Below, in pieces: positions 63,141 to 64,000 of a stretch of DNA of 64,000 nt. A model generated the notes under the pieces. It was not told where the DNA came from, searched no databases, and was given only the letters and a program-made list of their open reading frames with translations. The translations under genes and the position numbers were made by a program. The DNA comes from Acidimicrobiales bacterium (GTDB taxonomy: Bacteria > Actinomycetota > Acidimicrobiia > Acidimicrobiales > Poriferisodalaceae): the NCBI GenBank assembly GCA_041394185.1, contig JAWKIQ010000001.1, positions 186,001 to 250,000 of the forward strand. The letters are read 5' to 3'. The first letter of the stretch is position 1, and each line of letters begins with the position of its first letter.

Positions 63141-63779
63141 ATGAACGTCTCCTTCTGGGTCGATCCTGCATGTCCCTGGTGCTGGATGACTGCGCGCTGG
63201 GCGGTTGATGTCGTTTCTCCAGCTCGGGACCTGACCATCACCTGGGAACCGATCAGCTTGCTCTTCAAGAACGAGCCCGACGAGGGCAGCGAGTTCTACG
63301 CCGCCAACCAGTTCACCCATCGTCTGCTTAGGGTCATGCAGGCCGTGAACGAGGGCGAAGGCAACGATGCGTCGCGGCGCTTGTACTGGCAGTACGGTGC
63401 AGTGCTCCACCACGATCGCGTTGACGGCGCAGTCGATATTTCCCAGGTGCTCGCCGGCGGTGCGGGACCATTCCTCGAGGCGGCTGGTCTGCCGTCTTCG
63501 TATGCCGAGGCGTTCGAAGACGACTCGTGGGATGCGGTGATCCGCGAGCGTATGCAGGTGGGGCTCGAACTCGTAGGCAACGACGTGGGTACCCCGATCA
63601 TCGCCTTCGAAACACCCGCGGGGCCCAAGGGCGTGTTCGGTCCGATCATGAGCCGCATGCCTGAGGGTGCCGACGGGGTCGAGTTGTGGGACGCAATGGT
63701 CAAGCTCGCGACCCACGACGGGTTCTGGGAACTGAAACGGACCCGCACCGAAGACCCACACCTTCCGGCGCGACCCTGA
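63141..63779 (+). CDS. DsbA-family thiol reductase, mycothiol-dependent nitroreductase-like
   Basis: The 212-residue protein starts MNVSFWVDPACPWCWMTARW, placing CPWC at residues 11-14. The thioredoxin fold is interrupted by the helical DsbA insertion, and the cis-Pro loop reads GTPIIAF. It resembles the mycobacterial Rv2466c nitroreductase, which uses mycothiol. It would act in the cytoplasm, as there is no signal peptide. Confidence 0.87.
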   Translation: MNVSFWVDPACPWCWMTARWAVDVVSPARDLTITWEPISLLFKNEPDEGSEFYAANQFTHRLLRVMQAVNEGEGNDASRRLYWQYGAVLHHDRVDGAVDISQVLAGGAGPFLEAAGLPSSYAEAFEDDSWDAVIRERMQVGLELVGNDVGTPIIAFETPAGPKGVFGPIMSRMPEGADGVELWDAMVKLATHDGFWELKRTRTEDPHLPARP

Positions 63780-63847
63780 GGCGGCTCTAGCCCGATGAGC
63801 AACCGCTTGGAGGTGCTCACGTGACCCGGACCTTGTGCTGCGGCTGG

Positions 63848-64000
63848 TTACGGCGCCGGAGGCTGGGCAGCAACGGTCGCGAGCCATCGGCCCATCGACC
63901 TGAGGGCGCTGTCGGCCTCGGGAAGAACACCGGCGAACATGTGCCACACATGCGGCATCTCGTCGTATAGGTGTTCGGTTACGTCGACACCCTGGGCGCG
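63848..64000 (-). CDS. Alpha/beta hydrolase, C-terminal part, cut by window end
   Basis: The last 50 codons read AQGVDVTEHLYDEMPHVWHM, then FAGVLPEADSALRSMGRWLA, then TVAAQPPAP and TAA at 63848. The HVWHM region contains the catalytic His of alpha/beta hydrolases of the hormone-sensitive-lipase group. The N-terminus lies beyond the window. Confidence 0.75.
   Translation of the reverse strand, partial: RAQGVDVTEHLYDEMPHVWHMFAGVLPEADSALRSMGRWLATVAAQPPAP

Overview
The window looks like a chromosomal segment of a high-GC actinobacterium, most plausibly from the Acidimicrobiia or a related lineage. This is an inference from GC-rich codon use, frequent GTG starts, leaderless-looking promoters, and a mycothiol-type DsbA nitroreductase candidate. 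SigE-type ECF sigma, AfsR/SARP and LLM-oxidoreductase families also fit. No rRNA and no complete tRNA is present.

The left 27.7 kb is an accessory zone packed with mobile DNA. It holds an IS6 element (274-1030), a broken IS110 gene, an IS3 orfA, an intact IS256 (9613-11042), and many copies of two DDE/rve transposon types. One type has ends starting TGCCGAGAAT and a complete copy at 8043-9327. The other has ends starting GTGTGGTGCCCGG and a complete copy at 12535-13685. Most other copies are end fragments or frameshifted relics, often nested. Between them sit cargo genes: a secreted S1-like protease with a lipoprotein, a RelE/HigB toxin whose antitoxin is cut short, an Rhs toxin tip with a candidate immunity gene, a PadR-ABC exporter operon, an Abi/HEPN protein, a lectin-metalloprotease plus lipoprotein pair, a second toxin-antitoxin pair, and a MazF/RHH pair. 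Two copies of a tRNA/tmRNA 3'-end sequence (17742-17758 and 22903-22919), with nearby repeats, suggest an old integration event.

From 27.7 to 39.7 kb are ordinary chromosomal genes: an ECF sigma factor with a kelch-type membrane partner, an XRE-cupin regulator divergent from a CxxC flavoprotein, an ankyrin lipoprotein, a TetR-controlled drug exporter operon, a methyltransferase divergent from an HxlR regulator, and GNAT/VOC genes.

From 39.8 to 50.9 kb is a catabolic-looking cluster. The minus-strand operon has a Baeyer-Villiger-type flavin monooxygenase, a PanE-like reductase, a 349-aa protein, a UGSC-family protein whose UGSC U is an in-frame TGA followed by a SECIS-like hairpin, and two hotdog thioesterase-like genes. 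The plus-strand arm has a CaiB-type CoA-transferase, a SnoaL-like protein, a second monooxygenase and an SDR. Together these suggest oxidation of a ketone-type substrate followed by CoA chemistry; the substrate is unknown. The probable selenoprotein is the most notable feature of the window.

From 50.9 to 64 kb come an ArsR regulator with a frameshifted SRPBCC target, two large ATPase regulators (SARP-NB-ARC and adenylate cyclase-ATPase-TPR), and small metabolic genes. The window ends inside an alpha/beta hydrolase gene.
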